Below, one piece after another: positions 1 through 6,275 of a stretch of 7,002 nt of DNA (the stretch's first letter is position 1; each line of letters opens with the position of its first letter). The DNA is from a bacterium (lineage in GTDB: Bacteria; Bacteroidota; Bacteroidia; Cytophagales; Thermonemataceae): assembly GCA_025362415.1 (NCBI GenBank), contig JANYGM010000157.1, positions 1 to 7,002 on the forward strand. The letters are read 5' to 3'. The notes under the pieces were generated by a model. That model was given only the letters and a program-made list of their open reading frames with translations, did no database searches and was not told the DNA's origin. Position numbers and translations under genes: made by a program.

Positions 1-783
1 TTTTGCCATTGCGCCAAATTGCCAACCATTTCTCTCATATTTTGCAGATAAATCTAGTCCAAAACCCCAAGCATTAGCAAATTCTCCTGCTTGCCTATAA
101 ATTATCTTGAAATTTGTTCCCCAACTAAGCCCTTTGATAAGTCCGTGTTTGCGTGCATACGTAAGCAAAAACGCATAATCCGCAGAAGAAAAAAAGCGTA
201 TGTTATTGTAATTTATTGCACCATTTGCATTGTAAAGATATTTTGGGTCGTTTTGATTGCCTGAAACATCAAACAAGAAACGAGTATCAGGAATATCATC
301 AACACCAAAACGCAAGGCAGAAACGGCAATACTACTCAAAGAATCCACTTTTGTAGTAAAACCAAGATAATCATATTGTGCAATTCCTGCAAAATATTCT
401 GCGTGCATTGCACCAAATTGATATTTTTCTTTGATGCTTAAAAGTCCCGCAGGATTCCAATAAGCCGCTGTAACATCATTTGAGGCAGCTGTTTGTACGC
501 CACCCATAGCCAAAGCACGCCCACCAACACCAATATTCAGAAATTCGTTGCTGTATTTTGGAGCATTTTGGGCAAGGTTTTCAGTAGAAATCAGCAAAGA
601 AATCAATAAAAAAATGCTAAAAATATTGGAATATTTTTTTGTCGTGTTGCTTTCGCATGTTGGGCAGGGGCAAGCCCAGCCCCTACATTTTTTGTCGTTT
701 TGCTTTCGCAAATGGCTTTCGCAAGTGGCTTTCGCATATTGGGCAGGGGCAAGCCCAGCCCCTACATTTTTGTATTCATTCAT
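1..783 (-). CDS. PorV/UPF0164-type outer-membrane protein, 3' end outside window
   Basis: The frame stays open on the minus strand to the window edge, giving 261 residues from ATG 783-781 and no stop. A hydrophobic stretch (about residues 54-68) ends in ENLAQN, a signal-peptide cleavage site near residue 71. It is followed by GGRALAMGG (87-95) and DVTAAYWNPAGL (103-114), the N-terminal signature of the PorV/PorQ/UPF0164 outer-membrane beta-barrel family. Alternating hydrophobic segments follow, as expected of barrel strands. PorV itself is a type IX secretion partner; this could equally be a paralogue, so no symbol is given. The start is uncertain: ATG 783 is the only in-frame ATG before the signal peptide, and it leaves an abnormally long N-region made of translated repeat DNA. 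A better-looking start, ATG 658-656, is one nucleotide out of frame. The gene lies 46 bp after the 319-residue gene on the same strand, so co-transcription is likely. Confidence 0.82.
   Translation of the reverse strand, partial: MNEYKNVGAGLAPAQYAKATCESHLRKQNDKKCRGWACPCPTCESNTTKKYSNIFSIFLLISLLISTENLAQNAPKYSNEFLNIGVGGRALAMGGVQTAASNDVTAAYWNPAGLLSIKEKYQFGAMHAEYFAGIAQYDYLGFTTKVDSLSSIAVSALRFGVDDIPDTRFLFDVSGNQNDPKYLYNANGAINYNNIRFFSSADYAFLLTYARKHGLIKGLSWGTNFKIIYRQAGEFANAWGFGLDLSAKYERNGWQFGAMAK
634..771. repeat. Block of GC-rich hairpin repeats and 13-bp tandem repeats
   Basis: Bases 649-692 recur at 728-771 (offset 79) with one mismatch (659 versus 738). Each copy contains a GC-rich hairpin (662-682 and 741-761): GGGC/GCCC, an A-A mismatch, then GGG/CCC around GCAAG. 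Between them are three 13-bp units based on TGGCTTTCGCAAG (700-712, 713-725, 726-738). A further segment, 635-657, recurs at 688-710 with one mismatch. The GC content stands out sharply from the surrounding AT-rich DNA. The block sits at the 5' end of the PorV-like gene and is open in its frame, encoding VGAGLAPAQ and RGWACPCP from the two copies read in different frames. Confidence 0.9.
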
Positions 784-821
784 ACTAGCAACTGCTAATT
801 CACAATTTAAAATTCACAATT
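769..821 (-). repeat. Stop-adjacent AATTGTGAAT repeat, copy 1
   Basis: Read on the minus strand, this begins 8 bases after the stop of the 319-residue gene. It contains AATTGTGAAT twice (within 797-821) and, after an unrelated spacer, TGAATGAATACAAA (782-769). The first part matches 4159-4182 after gyrB with a single mismatch over 24 bases. The second part is shared exactly with the copies after gyrB and after the DUF2147 gene. The repeat supplies the ATG at 783 that opens the extended PorV-like frame. Confidence 0.8.
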
Positions 822-829
822 CAAAAAAA

Positions 830-1789
830 TTACTCACTTACATTTGGAATATTATCTTTAGCAATTTTTGCGCTTGCAGCATTATATTCGTTGATGATTT
901 TGTTAGATTTTTCGTTGTAGAGTTTGATAGCGGCATTAAAACTGTCCACATCATACTTATTTATCTCTTTCTTATTGGAAACTTCTAGCATAGTTGCGCC
1001 TTCTTTTGTGGCAAAATCTCTATAAAAAGTAACCATTTCAATAGCTTTATCTCTATAATTAGCATCTTTGTTGAAATCTGGCATTAGTTTTAGGGTAGTA
1101 AGTGCCGTTTCTGCCTCTGTAATGATGTTTTTGCGCTGATTTTCTGTTGCTTTTTTTTCTCCAATAGCTTTCATAAAAATATCATTGTTCTTTTTTGGCT
1201 TGAAAATAGCAAGTTCTATCTGACGAGTATAGGTATTTATACGTCCAATCACGTCAAAAGGGCTATCTTTTTTTTCAGAAGTCATTATTTGCATTTTATT
1301 ACGCTCTGCAAAACGTATTTGTGCTTTTTTCATATCTTCCATAGCACTATTTATCTTATTTTCTGCTTTGTCTTGTGCCTGATAGTATTTTTGTAGATTT
1401 TCATAAGAGTCATTTCTTTTTGCAAGAAGAGAATTAGCATCTTTAAAGTCCACGTTGTAGGTGTTACGAGAAAGCATAAAAACATCAACTGTTTCATCTC
1501 TAAGGCGTTTATCACCATTAAAATCAGGCATTTTCTTGACATTGGCAAGTGCTTCATCAATTTGTTTGATGACTTCTGCACGCTTTTTTTCAACTTTATT
1601 TGGGTCTTCACTATGCACAGAAAAAGACACGTATTGCATACTTTTCTGTACTATTTTTGCTTGTTGCAAAATGATAAAATTGTTGTATTCTGATGCGTTT
1701 TTGAAGTTTTGCGCAAAGATTTTAGTAGAAAAATTCAGAGAAAATAATGTACTGAATAGGATATATAAGATAAAGTATTTATTTTTCAT
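830..1789 (-). CDS. Secreted helical protein with internal duplication, unknown function
   Basis: This 319-residue protein starts with a signal peptide (hydrophobic residues 5-20, probable cleavage after A26 in IFA-QN), so it is exported to the periplasm or cell surface; there is no lipobox. The mature part is rich in Lys, Asn, Glu and Ala and looks almost wholly alpha-helical. It consists of two related halves of about 150 residues: KKMPDFNGDKRLRDE (85-99) corresponds to LKLMPDFNKDANYRDKA (234-249 region), and each is followed by an aromatic helix and an Asn/Lys/Tyr-rich helix. From memory it resembles the LIC11966-type surface proteins, but that is tentative. ATG 1789-1787 is chosen because it puts the signal peptide at the N-terminus; the upstream bases are AT-only without a Shine-Dalgarno. 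A good promoter lies about 55 bases upstream, and the PorV-like gene follows on the same strand. Confidence 0.88.
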   Translation of the reverse strand: MKNKYFILYILFSTLFSLNFSTKIFAQNFKNASEYNNFIILQQAKIVQKSMQYVSFSVHSEDPNKVEKKRAEVIKQIDEALANVKKMPDFNGDKRLRDETVDVFMLSRNTYNVDFKDANSLLAKRNDSYENLQKYYQAQDKAENKINSAMEDMKKAQIRFAERNKMQIMTSEKKDSPFDVIGRINTYTRQIELAIFKPKKNNDIFMKAIGEKKATENQRKNIITEAETALTTLKLMPDFNKDANYRDKAIEMVTFYRDFATKEGATMLEVSNKKEINKYDVDSFNAAIKLYNEKSNKIINEYNAASAKIAKDNIPNVSE

Positions 1790-1842
1790 TTTTAAAATTA
1801 TTTATTAAAATTTTATTTTTATGATATTTTTGAATTAAAAAT

Positions 1843-1874
1843 CAAACTTACAAAATCAGTACCAAAAACACAAA
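1843..1874 (-). promoter_or_regulatory. Candidate Bacteroidota promoter for the 319-residue gene
   Basis: On the minus strand, TTTG (1874-1871) is followed after 20 bases by TAAGTTTG (1850-1843), a full match to the TAnnTTTG -7 element used by the Bacteroidota primary sigma factor. The leader to ATG 1789 would be roughly 50 bases. The match is by eye; in AT-rich DNA chance hits are possible. Confidence 0.5.
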
Positions 1875-2047
1875 AAAGATTTATATTTTATGTTCTATTT
1901 TCTACTGATATTTGAGTAATTCTTCCTAAATATAAAAAACAAACTAATATACACTTTCTACTAAAAAATTACGCAAAAAAAACTTAAATCTTTTCCAAAA
2001 AAACAACCAAAAAACAATCAAAAAATGTTTAAAAAATATTGAATTTA

Positions 2048-2079
2048 CTTGTTTTTTGCTTATTTTTTTAGTATATTTA
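2048..2079 (+). promoter_or_regulatory. Candidate gyrB promoter
   Basis: CTTG (2048-2051), 20 bases, then TATATTTA (2072-2079), a near match to TAnnTTTG lacking only the final G. The spacing equals that of the two better promoter matches in this window. It would give a leader of about 85 bases before ATG 2171. Confidence 0.35.
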
Positions 2080-2170
2080 CGTAATATTTATAGATAATTT
2101 TTAATGATTTTTTAATAAGTCTTAATTGAAAATTATTCTCACCCAAACATTTCAGTATAATCATTTCAAA

Positions 2171-4156
2171 ATGAGCGAAAATATAGAAAAAATTGCTATT
2201 CCTGCCTTAAATGAGGATTATTCAGCAGATAATATCCAAGTCTTAGAAGGACTGGAAGCTGTCCGCAAAAGACCTTCAATGTATATAGGAGATGTGGGGG
2301 TGCGTGGTCTGCATCATCTTATTTGGGAAGTGGTGGATAACTCAATAGATGAGGCACTTGCAGGGCATTGTGATACTGTTCACGTAACGGTTCACCCTGA
2401 TAATTCTGTGTCTGTGGAAGACAATGGGCGTGGTATTCCTACTGGAATGCACACGAAAGAGAAAAAATCTGCCCTAGAAGTCGTTATGACGGTTTTGCAC
2501 GCAGGCGGGAAGTTTGATAAAGATACTTATAAAGTGTCTGGCGGACTTCACGGCGTTGGGGTTTCTTGCGTAAATGCCCTTTCAACGCATTTGCACGTTA
2601 CTGTTTACCGTGATGGCAAAATTTTTGAACAAGAATACAATATTGGAAATCCGCTTTATCCTGTGCGTGAAATTGGCACAACAGAAAAACACGGTACAAC
2701 TGTTCATTTTAAGCCTGACCCAACCATTTTTACTACACTAGAATACAAGCACGAAACCATTGTAGGGCGTTTGCGTGAGCTTTGTTTTTTGAATAGAGGT
2801 ATTAAAATTACGTTGAAAGATTTGCGTGAAATAAATGAAGAAGGAAACCCACTTTATGATGAATTTGTATCAGAAGGAGGGCTTTCTGAATTTGTAGAAT
2901 ACCTTGATGCCACACGTGAAAAACTCATTCCAGAGGTGATTTATATGGAAAATGATAAGGGGATTGTGCCTGTACAAGTTGCTATGCGCTATAATACCTC
3001 GTATTCTGAAAATGTTTTTTCTTACGTCAATAACATCAACACACACGAGGGCGGAACGCATATTGCAGGCTTCCGTAGTGCGCTTACACGTACTCTAAAA
3101 AACTATGCTGATAAGTCTGGAATGTTGGATAAACTCAAAATAGACGTTACTGGTGATGATTTTAGAGAAGGTTTGACTGCCGTTATTTCTGTGAAAGTGC
3201 AAGAACCACAATTTGAAGGACAAACCAAAGCAAAATTGGGTAATTCTGAAGTGCGTGGAGCTGTGGATAGTTGTGTGAGTGAGATTTTGTCAGATTATTT
3301 GGAGCGCAACCCAAAAATAGCACGTCAGATAGTTGAGAAGGTTATTTTGGCTGCGCAAGCTCGTAATGCTGCTAAAAAAGCTCGTGAAATGGTGCAACGT
3401 AAGAATGTTTTAGGCTCAAATTCTTTGCCAGGAAAACTCTCTGATTGTTCTGAAAGTGACCCAAAAATATGTGAAATTTATCTTGTAGAAGGGGATTCTG
3501 CTGGTGGAAGTGCAAAACAAGGTAGAAATAGGGCTTTTCAGGCTATTTTGCCATTGAAAGGTAAGATTTTGAATGTGGAGAAAGCACAAGAATACAAGAT
3601 TTATGATAATGAAGAGATAAAAAATATCATTACTGCGCTTGGAATTACGTTTGGAGTAAAAGGTGAAGATGGAGAAATAGACGAAAAAGCCCTTAATTTG
3701 GACAAATTGCGTTATCATAAAATTGTAATTATGACAGATGCTGACGTTGATGGTAGCCACATCAGAACGCTCATTTTGACACTTATTTTTAGATATATGA
3801 AAGATTTGATAGAAAAAGGCTACATTTATATTGCACAACCGCCTCTTTATCTTGTCAAAAAAGGCAAAAAACAAACTTATTGTTGGAGTGAAGACGACAG
3901 ACAACGTGCTGTGGCTGCTATTGGAGAAGGAAAAGAAGATAGTGTTGGTATCCAGCGTTATAAGGGACTTGGTGAGATGAATCCAGAGCAACTTTGGGAA
4001 ACAACAATGAACCCAGAAAACCGTATTTTTAAGCAAGTTACAATAGAGTCTGCCGTTGAAGCTGACCATCTTTTTTCTATGTTAATGGGTGATGAAGTGC
4101 CTCCTAGACGTGATTTCATTGAGAAAAATGCCAAATATGCAAAAATAGATAGCTAA
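2171..4156 (+). CDS. gyrB: DNA gyrase subunit B
   Basis: This 661-residue protein is the ATPase and TOPRIM subunit of DNA gyrase, which introduces negative supercoils with GyrA. Visible in order: the GHKL ATPase with WEVVDNSIDEA (catalytic E53, Mg-binding N57), DNGRGIP (84-90), GGLHGVGVSCVNALS (124-138) and GTTVHFKPD (175-183); the transducer domain with the QTK loop (K353); then TOPRIM with EGDSAGGSAKQGRN (E440) and MTDADVDGSH (D523, D525); and the C-terminal QRYKGLGEMNPEQLW (595-609). It lacks the roughly 170-residue C-terminal insertion of E. coli GyrB, as is normal for Bacteroidota. The strong match around TOPRIM favours GyrB over ParE. ATG 2171 is chosen over the in-frame TTG 2126 because homologues begin with a short tail before NIQVLEGLEAVRKRP. 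No neighbour is functionally linked. Confidence 0.97.
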   Translation: MSENIEKIAIPALNEDYSADNIQVLEGLEAVRKRPSMYIGDVGVRGLHHLIWEVVDNSIDEALAGHCDTVHVTVHPDNSVSVEDNGRGIPTGMHTKEKKSALEVVMTVLHAGGKFDKDTYKVSGGLHGVGVSCVNALSTHLHVTVYRDGKIFEQEYNIGNPLYPVREIGTTEKHGTTVHFKPDPTIFTTLEYKHETIVGRLRELCFLNRGIKITLKDLREINEEGNPLYDEFVSEGGLSEFVEYLDATREKLIPEVIYMENDKGIVPVQVAMRYNTSYSENVFSYVNNINTHEGGTHIAGFRSALTRTLKNYADKSGMLDKLKIDVTGDDFREGLTAVISVKVQEPQFEGQTKAKLGNSEVRGAVDSCVSEILSDYLERNPKIARQIVEKVILAAQARNAAKKAREMVQRKNVLGSNSLPGKLSDCSESDPKICEIYLVEGDSAGGSAKQGRNRAFQAILPLKGKILNVEKAQEYKIYDNEEIKNIITALGITFGVKGEDGEIDEKALNLDKLRYHKIVIMTDADVDGSHIRTLILTLIFRYMKDLIEKGYIYIAQPPLYLVKKGKKQTYCWSEDDRQRAVAAIGEGKEDSVGIQRYKGLGEMNPEQLWETTMNPENRIFKQVTIESAVEADHLFSMLMGDEVPPRRDFIEKNAKYAKIDS

Positions 4157-4158
4157 GG

Positions 4159-4193
4159 AATTGTAAATTTTAAATTGTGAATGAATACAAAGT
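4159..4193 (+). repeat. Stop-adjacent AATTGTGAAT repeat, copy 2
   Basis: The repeat starts two bases after the gyrB stop codon. It consists of AATTGTAAATTTT, then AATTGTGAATGAATACAAAG. Its last 21 bases (4173-4193) are identical to 6722-6742 after the DUF2147 gene, and its first 24 match copy 1 with one difference. It leads directly into the inverted-repeat element that begins at 4193. Confidence 0.85.
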
Positions 4194-4213
4194 TAGATAA
4201 CGACATTGATAAA

Positions 4214-4250
4214 TTGTATTCAGCCCCAGCAGGGCGTTATATTTATAGGA
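4214..4250 (+). repeat. REP-like palindromic unit A
   Basis: TTGTATTC, then the hairpin GCCC-CAGCA-GGGC (4223-4235), then ATATTTAT. It matches unit B at 27 of 37 positions, with the flanks TTGTATTC and ATATTTAT identical. Differences within the stem keep pairing: C4225-G4233 here corresponds to T4275-A4283 in unit B. Confidence 0.7.
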
Positions 4251-4263
4251 AAATAGATGTATT

Positions 4264-4300
4264 TTGTATTCCGCTCCAGTGGAGCGAGATATTTATGATA
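4264..4300 (+). repeat. REP-like palindromic unit B
   Basis: TTGTATTC, then a near-perfect palindrome CGCTCCA-G-TGGAGCG (4272-4286), then ATATTTAT. It is the stronger of the two hairpins of the element and may act as a transcript 3' end for gyrB, although no U-tract follows. Confidence 0.75.
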
Positions 4301-4423
4301 CTATAACTATTTTATAGCCCTTTGATTTATCAAGGATTACGAAAAAATATAACAAATTAGCAATGTCGTTATCTAAGTTTACAATTCACTTTTTAGCAAA
4401 AAAATAGTAAATATAATAATTTT

Positions 4424-4681
4424 ATGGAGCAATTATTAGGTATCAATGAAATTAAGGCACTTTATCCTGACGAATGGGTGCTTTTGGGTAACCCAGAAAT
4501 GGATAATAGTCAAATTGATGTGGTTTCAGGTATTCCTATTTACCATAGTAAAGATAAAAAAGAAGTTTGCTACATTGGTAGAAGTAAAACGGTTGATTTT
4601 GATAAAATAACCTTGATTTTTACAGGGAATTTTAGTAAAACAAGAAAAATAACAGGGATTTTTAACCGTATTAAACAATGA
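4424..4681 (+). CDS. Small conserved-looking protein paired with aspartic protease
   Basis: An 85-residue protein with no signal peptide or membrane segment, so probably cytoplasmic. Recognisable patches are ALYPDEWVLLGNPEMDN (13-29), SGIPIYHSKDKKEVCYIGR (35-53) and LIFTGNF (64-70). I know no function for it; small proteins of this look are found upstream of clan AA aspartic proteases in other bacteria, cited from memory only. Its stop TGA (4679-4681) overlaps the ATG of the protease gene (4678-4680), a strong sign of translational coupling. The start ATG 4424 follows an AT-rich stretch without a Shine-Dalgarno. No convincing promoter was found between the inverted-repeat element and this start. 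The C-terminus is basic (KTRKITGIFNRIKQ). A role as partner, inhibitor or substrate of the protease is inference. Confidence 0.85.
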   Translation: MEQLLGINEIKALYPDEWVLLGNPEMDNSQIDVVSGIPIYHSKDKKEVCYIGRSKTVDFDKITLIFTGNFSKTRKITGIFNRIKQ

Positions 4682-5067
4682 TATATCCATTTAAAAGAGA
4701 TATTGAAAGTGGGCTTATCATCATAAATATTGAAATAGATAAGAAATATGACTTGAAAATGGTTTTAGATACGGGTGCAACACATACAACTATTGATAGT
4801 AATGCTTTGTATTTGTTGGGATATGATTTAAAAGATAATATTGGAACTGTAGAAATTGAAACTGCTAATGGAATTATAGAAACAGAAATATTTGAAATAG
4901 GTAATTTTGCGTCTCTTGGATTATTTAAAGCAGGTTTTCAAATTCAAGTGTATGATTTCTTAGCTCACGGCATATTTTCAGATTATAATGGTTTATTAGG
5001 ATTAGATTTTTTAGAAGGTACAAAATTTTGTATTGACACACAAAACAATACAATTTCAATAAACTAA
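4678..5067 (+). CDS. Retropepsin-like clan AA aspartic protease
   Basis: A 129-residue protein with one aspartic-protease active-site motif, VLDTGATHTTID (29-40, catalytic D31), preceded by beta strands (LIIINIEID). A second hydrophobic-hydrophobic-Gly motif, GLLGLDFL, lies near the C-terminus (about 105-112). This is the layout of single-domain retropepsin-type proteases (gag-asp_proteas / Asp_protease_2 families), which dimerise so that two DTG motifs form one active site. All visible core elements are present and the length is normal for a bare domain. There is no signal peptide, so a cytoplasmic site is expected, unlike many bacterial relatives that are exported. It overlaps the upstream 85-residue gene by four bases (ATGA). 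The substrate is unknown. Confidence 0.88.
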   Translation: MIYPFKRDIESGLIIINIEIDKKYDLKMVLDTGATHTTIDSNALYLLGYDLKDNIGTVEIETANGIIETEIFEIGNFASLGLFKAGFQIQVYDFLAHGIFSDYNGLLGLDFLEGTKFCIDTQNNTISIN

Positions 5068-5072
5068 TTTGA

Positions 5073-5106
5073 AAATTTCGTACCTCGTACTTCAAATTTC
5101 GTACCT
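5073..5106 (+). repeat. Short direct repeat after the protease gene
   Basis: AAATTTCGTACCT occurs at 5073-5085 and again at 5094-5106, separated by 8 bases that include another CGTAC. It lies 5 bases after the protease stop. No U-tract or stable stem follows, so it is not a clear terminator; its role is unknown. Confidence 0.8.
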
Positions 5107-5212
5107 AAAGAAACCTCCTACCTATAAAACTGGCACATAAATTGTTAGACAAATATCATTAAAATAATCCGTTAGGATATTTATCAGAAACATAATTTAA
5201 AATATAATTTTT

Positions 5213-6133
5213 ATGAAAACTAACTTTTTTACTAAGTCTTTGCGCACTACATTTGCAAGCCTTCTTTTGGTTACAATGGGCGTTGCTTTTAGTGGTTGTT
5301 GCTCACGAAATTGGTACAAAAATGGTGAACAAGATGACGTTTATGCCACCATAAGACCAACAGAATGTGATGCTTACATTACTGTAAGAAATGATGATGA
5401 TGATTATATGCAGTATCAAGAAGCTCCTGTTACAAATGATGTGCCTTATACGCCTACCATATACACACCTCCAACGGTCATATATGTGCCACCGCCTGTG
5501 TATATTCCAAGACCTGCACCTGTCTTTATTCCAAGACAAAATCCGCCTCCTGTCTATAATGAAAGTAATAATAATTGGGGAAATGGCAATAATGGCACAA
5601 GCAATCCAAAAGGTACGTGGACTTCTACGGCTAATCCTAATGGTGTGAATACTGGTACATATAACAATACCAACGGTTATAATAACAATGGTGCAAATGG
5701 TTACTATAATAATGGAGTGTATTACTATTATCCACGCATTCCTAAGCAACAACTTAATACGCCAAAAGATAACACACGCAACGGTGGAGCAGTTATACCT
5801 GTAACGCCAAGTACAACTAACGTAACTGGCAATGTAACTGGTGGACAAGGTGGAAATGATGCTGGCACAAGTGGAAGTACCATTTATAATGCAGAAGTGA
5901 AAGAAAAAATACGTGTGCAGGAAGGAAGAAACCGCTCAACTATCTACAATAATACGGGTTCTAACACAAATGTAAATACTTCTCGTAAAGAAAATAATTC
6001 TGGAAGTAACAATAATAACACTTCTACTAATTCTGGAAGAAGTACCTACAAACATACTCCTTCAAGTTCTGGGCAACAACGTGGTACAAGTACACCAAGA
6101 AGTGGAGAAGGGCGCACACGCACACCTAGATAG
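5213..6133 (+). CDS. Asn/Pro-rich low-complexity lipoprotein, unknown function
   Basis: A 306-residue protein with a lipoprotein signal peptide: basic residues K2-R11, hydrophobic 14-26, lipobox AFSGC with C29 as the lipidation site. The mature protein has a short N-terminal part (about 30-75: Cys, Tyr and an Asp run at 61-64), then a Pro/Tyr/Ile-rich stretch (78-115, repeats of the type VPPPVYIPRP), then Asn/Gly/Tyr-rich sequence (115-175). The rest is Ser/Thr/Asn-rich with two STIYN motifs (222-226, 242-246), ending in a basic tail (GEGRTRTPR). It is probably disordered and membrane-anchored. I recognise no domain. Such composition is typical of surface or periplasmic spacer proteins in Bacteroidota. 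No typical Asp/Glu surface-export signal follows C29 directly, so inner or outer leaflet placement is open. ATG 5213 is the only start that gives the signal peptide. Confidence 0.87.
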   Translation: MKTNFFTKSLRTTFASLLLVTMGVAFSGCCSRNWYKNGEQDDVYATIRPTECDAYITVRNDDDDYMQYQEAPVTNDVPYTPTIYTPPTVIYVPPPVYIPRPAPVFIPRQNPPPVYNESNNNWGNGNNGTSNPKGTWTSTANPNGVNTGTYNNTNGYNNNGANGYYNNGVYYYYPRIPKQQLNTPKDNTRNGGAVIPVTPSTTNVTGNVTGGQGGNDAGTSGSTIYNAEVKEKIRVQEGRNRSTIYNNTGSNTNVNTSRKENNSGSNNNNTSTNSGRSTYKHTPSSSGQQRGTSTPRSGEGRTRTPR

Positions 6134-6137
6134 TATT

Positions 6138-6173
6138 TTTTTAATATTTTTTGAAGTTGAAAAATATTAAAAA
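6138..6173. terminator. AT-only hairpin after the lipoprotein gene
   Basis: A perfect 14-bp inverted repeat TTTTTAATATTTTT / AAAAATATTAAAAA around the 8-base loop TGAAGTTG, starting 5 bases after the lipoprotein stop. It has no G-C pair and no following T run, so it is a weak terminator candidate or a 3'-end structure. Confidence 0.45.
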
Positions 6174-6202
6174 TAAAAAAAAACAGAAAAATGAAATAAA
6201 AA

Positions 6203-6234
6203 TTTGATAAATTGATATTTCATTTGTATGTTTG
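6203..6234 (+). promoter_or_regulatory. Promoter for the DUF2147 gene
   Basis: TTTG (6203-6206), 20 bases, TATGTTTG (6227-6234): a full match to the Bacteroidota TTTG / TAnnTTTG promoter. Transcription would begin near 6241, giving a leader of about 35 bases. It implies that the DUF2147 gene is transcribed on its own. Confidence 0.6.
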
Positions 6235-6275
6235 TATTATTCATAAATCAATAAAAAACTTAAAATCAACAAAAA

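Larger units (their letters stand above)
1790..2170. other. AT-rich divergent intergenic region
   Basis: These 381 bases separate the minus-strand 319-residue gene from gyrB. They are strongly A/T-biased with many A or T runs (for example 1974-1982 and 2036-2042). I see one promoter candidate per direction and no further gene, tRNA or clear palindrome. An in-frame TTG at 2126 could extend gyrB by 15 codons but is not preferred. Confidence 0.7.
4193..4376. mobile_element. MITE-like element with 25-bp terminal inverted repeats
   Basis: The ends 4193-4217 and 4352-4376 are inverted repeats matching at 23 of 25 positions, with the outer 16 (TTAGATAACGACATTG) perfect. The 184-bp interior encodes no protein and holds two palindromic units 50 bp apart. 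It lies between gyrB and the next operon, a typical place for a non-autonomous transposable element. No target-site duplication could be assigned, because both flanks consist of related AATTGTGAAT / AATTGTAAA repeat sequence (the right flank, 4378-4388, read in reverse is AGTGAATTGTA). No transposase is present. It could instead be a structured intergenic repeat family without transposition. Confidence 0.6.

Noticed and set aside
649..771. Possible CRISPR array
   Set aside because: There are only two long copies with unequal internal repeats and no regular unique spacers; the block is a nested tandem duplication.
548..988. Plus-strand 146-codon open frame
   Set aside because: It lies antisense over the 5' end of the PorV-like gene, the repeats and the end of the 319-residue gene; its composition is that of a shadow frame.
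2126..2170. TTG start extending gyrB by 15 codons
   Set aside because: The added residues do not resemble GyrB N-termini, and ATG 2171 gives the usual length with an A-rich upstream sequence.
3416..4069. Minus-strand 217-codon open frame inside gyrB
   Set aside because: It is fully antisense to the conserved TOPRIM region of gyrB and shows no recognisable protein pattern.
4157..4423. Small non-coding RNA or riboswitch before the 85-residue gene
   Set aside because: The structure is explained by the inverted-repeat element; no known riboswitch pattern and no convincing promoter were seen.
5303..5848. Minus-strand 181-codon open frame opposite the lipoprotein gene
   Set aside because: Its Ile/Arg/Ser-rich sequence is the reverse reading of Asn/Pro/Tyr codons; the plus frame has a clear lipoprotein signal.
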